Shown: piece after piece, positions 62,059 through 64,000 of the stretch
Numbering within the stretch: position 1 is the stretch's first letter
Layout: every line of letters begins with the position of its first letter
NCBI GenBank assembly: GCA_947085405.1
Contig: CAMTWO010000033.1
Coordinates: 16,559-80,558 of the forward strand
From: JASEGV01 sp947085405
GTDB lineage: Bacteria; Bacteroidota; Ignavibacteria; UBA10030; BY39
Reading direction: 5' to 3'
Length of the DNA: 64,000 bases
Translations under genes and position numbers: made by a program
Notes under the pieces: generated by a model
Told to the model about the DNA's origin: nothing
The model's input: the letters and a program-made list of their open reading frames with translations, nothing else
Database searches by the model: none

Positions 62059-63123
62059 ATGAAACAAACAAAATGTTTAATAATATTTTTAGTATTCTGT
62101 TTTTATTTTGGCCAAGCCCTCGCTGCTCTACCTTGGTCATATACTAATACAGGAGTAAGTCACATAATTATTATCCCACTTACTGCAAACCCGAATATCG
62201 GGGGAGTACTTCTCACCAATGGAGATTATATAGGTGTTTTCTATGATTCAAGCGGTACGCTGAAATGTGCTGGTTATGAGATGTGGACAGGAAATACCAA
62301 TATAGCTGTATCCGCTTTTGGTGATGATGCTTTGACGCCCGCAAAAGACGGATTTGCAAACAATGAAATATTTCAGTGGAAGGTGTGGTATCATCAGAGC
62401 GAAACTGTCTACGAAGCATGGGCAATTTATGAGCCGATTGGAGGTATAATTACCAATACAGACCGTTACAGCACCGATGGAATAAGCAGGATAAATAGTG
62501 GACCGCTCCCAGTGCAGATTTCGTCTTTTTCGAGCAGTATAGTTGAAGGAAACAATGTGAAACTTGAGTGGACGACTACCAGCGAAATTAATAACTACGG
62601 TTTCTATGTTGAACGCAGAAAAGAAAACGAATTAGACTTTACTGAGATCGAAAATAGCTTTATACCAGGTTATGGATCGACCCTTGAGCCAAAGTCTTAC
62701 TCTTTTATAGACACAACACTAACTACCTCTGGTATGTATTATTATCGTCTCAGACAGGTAGACAATGACGGCCTGATACATTACAGCCAGGTTGTAAGTA
62801 TCAATGTTTCTTTATTAATCGTAAACGAAACTGCACCGATTGAATTCAGGTTACATCAAAATTATCCCAATCCATTTAATCCGGCAACGAATTTTAGATA
62901 TCAAATTCCCCAAACGAGCAGCGTAATAATCAAAATTTATGACGTTCTGGGGCAAGTAGTTGCCATTCTTTCAGATGAGATACAGCAAGCTGGCAACAAA
63001 CTAGTTGAATGGAATGCTGTCAATGTGGCAAGCGGTGTCTATTTTTACAGAATAGAAGCTACAAGTATAGCTGATCCGAGTAAGACATTCACTCAAGTCA
63101 AAAAAATGCTCCTCATCAGATAA
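62059..63123 (+). CDS. T9SS-exported protein sharing a module with the giant neighbour
   Basis: 354 residues. A signal peptide (1-22) is followed by a module (27-112) very like residues 1318-1405 of the upstream protein (both contain G-V-F-Y-D-S-S-G-T-L and A-F-G-D-D... A-K-D-G-F-A). A fibronectin III-like domain (about 150-250; V-K-L-E-W-T-T-T-S-E-I-N-N-Y-G-F) comes next, then a T9SS sorting tail (N-Y-P-N-P-F-N-P-A to K-K-M-L-L-I-R). It starts 18 bases after the giant gene and shares its terminator, so the two are probably one transcript and may act on the same surface. Confidence 0.88.
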   Translation: MKQTKCLIIFLVFCFYFGQALAALPWSYTNTGVSHIIIIPLTANPNIGGVLLTNGDYIGVFYDSSGTLKCAGYEMWTGNTNIAVSAFGDDALTPAKDGFANNEIFQWKVWYHQSETVYEAWAIYEPIGGIITNTDRYSTDGISRINSGPLPVQISSFSSSIVEGNNVKLEWTTTSEINNYGFYVERRKENELDFTEIENSFIPGYGSTLEPKSYSFIDTTLTTSGMYYYRLRQVDNDGLIHYSQVVSINVSLLIVNETAPIEFRLHQNYPNPFNPATNFRYQIPQTSSVIIKIYDVLGQVVAILSDEIQQAGNKLVEWNAVNVASGVYFYRIEATSIADPSKTFTQVKKMLLIR

Positions 63124-63145
63124 GGACATTTGGATAAAATTTGTT

Positions 63146-63187
63146 AATAGCCCCAACAGATATAAAAATGTTGGGGCTATTTTTCTT
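63146..63187 (+). terminator. Strong terminator after the two T9SS genes
   Basis: AATAGCCCCAACA (63146-63158) pairs perfectly with TGTTGGGGCTATT (63169-63181), followed by TTTTCTT. It lies 23 bases past the stop codon. Confidence 0.92.
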
Positions 63188-63248
63188 AACTTGCTATGCT
63201 AATAGAAAATCATTAAATTAGTATTGAAATTGCAAAGAGAAAAGAAAT

Positions 63249-63473
63249 ATGAATTTTAAAAGAATTACAATCGATCCAAACGTTTGCACAGGTAAGGCTT
63301 GCATCCGCGGTCTGAGATTTCCAGTTTCACGGTTATTAGGTTTGTTAGCTTCAGGAGAAACTAAAGAAACTATTTTAATTGCATATCCCTACCTTGAATC
63401 AGAAGATATAGACGAGGTTTTATTATATGCCGCCTTTCTTGCTGAAGAAGAAACATTAGAATTTTCAAAATGA
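63249..63473 (+). CDS. DUF433 antitoxin
   Basis: 74 residues with the DUF433 pattern R-I-T-I-D-P-N-V-C-T-G-K-A-C-I-R-G, V-S-R-L-L-G-L-L-A-S-G and I-A-Y-P-Y-L-E-S-E-D-I-D-E-V-L-L-Y-A-A split over its helix-turn-helix. Such proteins are antitoxins that bind the PIN-like toxin encoded next to them and usually repress the operon. The stop codon overlaps the toxin start (ATGA). Confidence 0.92.
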   Translation: MNFKRITIDPNVCTGKACIRGLRFPVSRLLGLLASGETKETILIAYPYLESEDIDEVLLYAAFLAEEETLEFSK

Positions 63474-63832
63474 AATTTCTTGTTGATATGCCTTTATCAC
63501 CTAACTTGGCGAAATGGTTATGTCAACAAGGGCATGATGCTTTGCATGCAAGCCAGATAGGGTTATCGTCTGCTCCTGATACTGAAATATTAAAAAGAGC
63601 AATCCAAGAGAATCGTATAGTAGTTACGGCTGATTTAGATTTTACTCGTTTGTTTGCATTATTAAGAATCGAAGAAACCGGATTAATTCTCTTCAGAGGT
63701 GCAAATTATAACGAGGGAGAATGTATTGAACGATTAGAACGTGTTTTTGAATTAACTCCAAACCAGAACTTGTATAAATCAGTTGTCGTAATTGAAAAGG
63801 GAAGAATACGATTACGAAATCTTCCAATTTAA
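63470..63832 (+). CDS. DUF5615/Mut7-C-like PIN-fold toxin
   Basis: 120 residues. Acidic residues of the PIN-like active site are visible: D6 in F-L-V-D-M, and D55 and D57 in T-A-D-L-D-F. The opening K-F-L-V-D and G-H-D-A near 21-24 are typical of DUF5615. It should be a ribonuclease-type toxin neutralised by the overlapping DUF433 protein. It is full length with no disruption. Confidence 0.9.
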   Translation: MKFLVDMPLSPNLAKWLCQQGHDALHASQIGLSSAPDTEILKRAIQENRIVVTADLDFTRLFALLRIEETGLILFRGANYNEGECIERLERVFELTPNQNLYKSVVVIEKGRIRLRNLPI

Positions 63833-63836
63833 ATCC

Positions 63837-63871
63837 TTTACTAAGTCAAAAAAATGCTTCTCTTGCGATAA
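63837..63871 (+). pseudogene. Remnant 3' end of a T9SS sorting-domain gene
   Basis: This stretch aligns with the last bases of the T9SS gene ending at 63123, over AAGTCAAAAAAATGCT and the GATAAGGACA that contains the stop. It encodes V-K-K-M-L-L-L-R-stop. One base is missing and CAA has become TAA directly before V, so it is not translated as part of a gene. It starts just after the toxin gene and is followed by a terminator, like the end of an intact T9SS gene. Confidence 0.7.
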
Positions 63872-63910
63872 GGACAAGACTCTAAAGTGGTAGGCAATTT
63901 TAACCGCTTA

Positions 63911-63946
63911 AGCCGGCTCTGAGTTTTCAGGGTCGGCTCTTTTTTT
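63911..63946 (+). terminator. Terminator after the T9SS tail remnant
   Basis: AGCCGGCTCT (63911-63920) pairs with AGGGTCGGCT (63929-63938) with two wobble pairs, then CTTTTTTT. It may have belonged to the lost T9SS gene and now ends the toxin-antitoxin transcript. Confidence 0.8.
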
Positions 63947-64000
63947 AAGGCATGCCTATAACTTCCAAGTGAATGCAACATATTTTAGGACAAAACACTC

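Noticed and set aside
62059..63123. Second gene as a fragment of the giant protein split by a frameshift
   Set aside because: It has its own signal peptide, ribosome-site region, fibronectin III-like domain and complete T9SS tail, and the giant already ends with one.

Overview
The window comes from an AT-rich member of the Bacteroidota/Ignavibacteria side of the FCB group. This rests on sequence features rather than a marker gene. Three secreted proteins end in a type IX secretion (T9SS) sorting domain containing N-Y-P-N-P-F-N-P. Several promoters fit the Bacteroidota pattern (TTG, about 19-20 bases, TAnnTT(T)G). There is a full Bat (aerotolerance-type) operon, a DUF5683 protein, a DUF5916 protein and a DUF2723 protein. 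No rRNA, tRNA, CRISPR array or complete insertion sequence was seen.

Gene orientation switches once. Everything from 1 to about 25.7 kb is read on the minus strand and everything from about 25.97 kb to the end on the plus strand, with the divergence point next to parA-parB. Read leftwards from that point, the minus half holds the Bat operon (MoxR, DUF58, a BatD-like protein, BatA, BatB, BatC, BatD, BatE; 25.7 to 17.1 kb). Next comes a three-gene signalling locus: a Cache-HAMP sensor kinase, an NtrC-type sigma-54 activator, and a two-receiver protein preceded by a near-consensus sigma-54 promoter (16.9 to 12.1 kb). Last is a surface-polysaccharide cluster (11.9 kb to the left edge): RmlC-like cupin, RmlB, Wza-like exporter, Wzz-like copolymerase, Wzy/WaaL-like polymerase, Wzx flippase, two glycosyltransferases, a WbaP-like initiating transferase and the start of a DegT aminotransferase.

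The plus half starts with a UPF0173 hydrolase, ParA, ParB, RidA, a DUF5683 protein and a T9SS-exported protein. It continues with SpmA/SpmB, proline dehydrogenase, an OPT oligopeptide transporter, an orphan PqqD-like protein, an MNT nucleotidyltransferase with a HEPN partner cut to 15 codons, PepD, a RlmD-type rRNA methyltransferase, a DUF5916 barrel protein and a MarR regulator. Then come LepA, two adjacent signal peptidases I, HemW and a DUF2723 membrane protein. A second polysaccharide cluster (three glycosyltransferases, a flippase, a deacetylase) runs from 49.9 to 56.0 kb. The right end carries an 1839-residue secreted mosaic protein, a smaller relative sharing one of its modules, and a DUF433/PIN-like toxin-antitoxin pair sitting between an intact T9SS gene and a 35-base copy of such a gene's 3' end.

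The most notable points are the sigma-54 promoter and cysteine-bearing two-receiver protein of the signalling locus, the toxin-antitoxin pair flanked by a T9SS tail remnant, the truncated HEPN gene, and short dispersed repeats that have become part of protein-coding sequence (three Q-S-A-S-G-G-Q-Q repeats in BatC and the signal peptide of a BatD-like protein).
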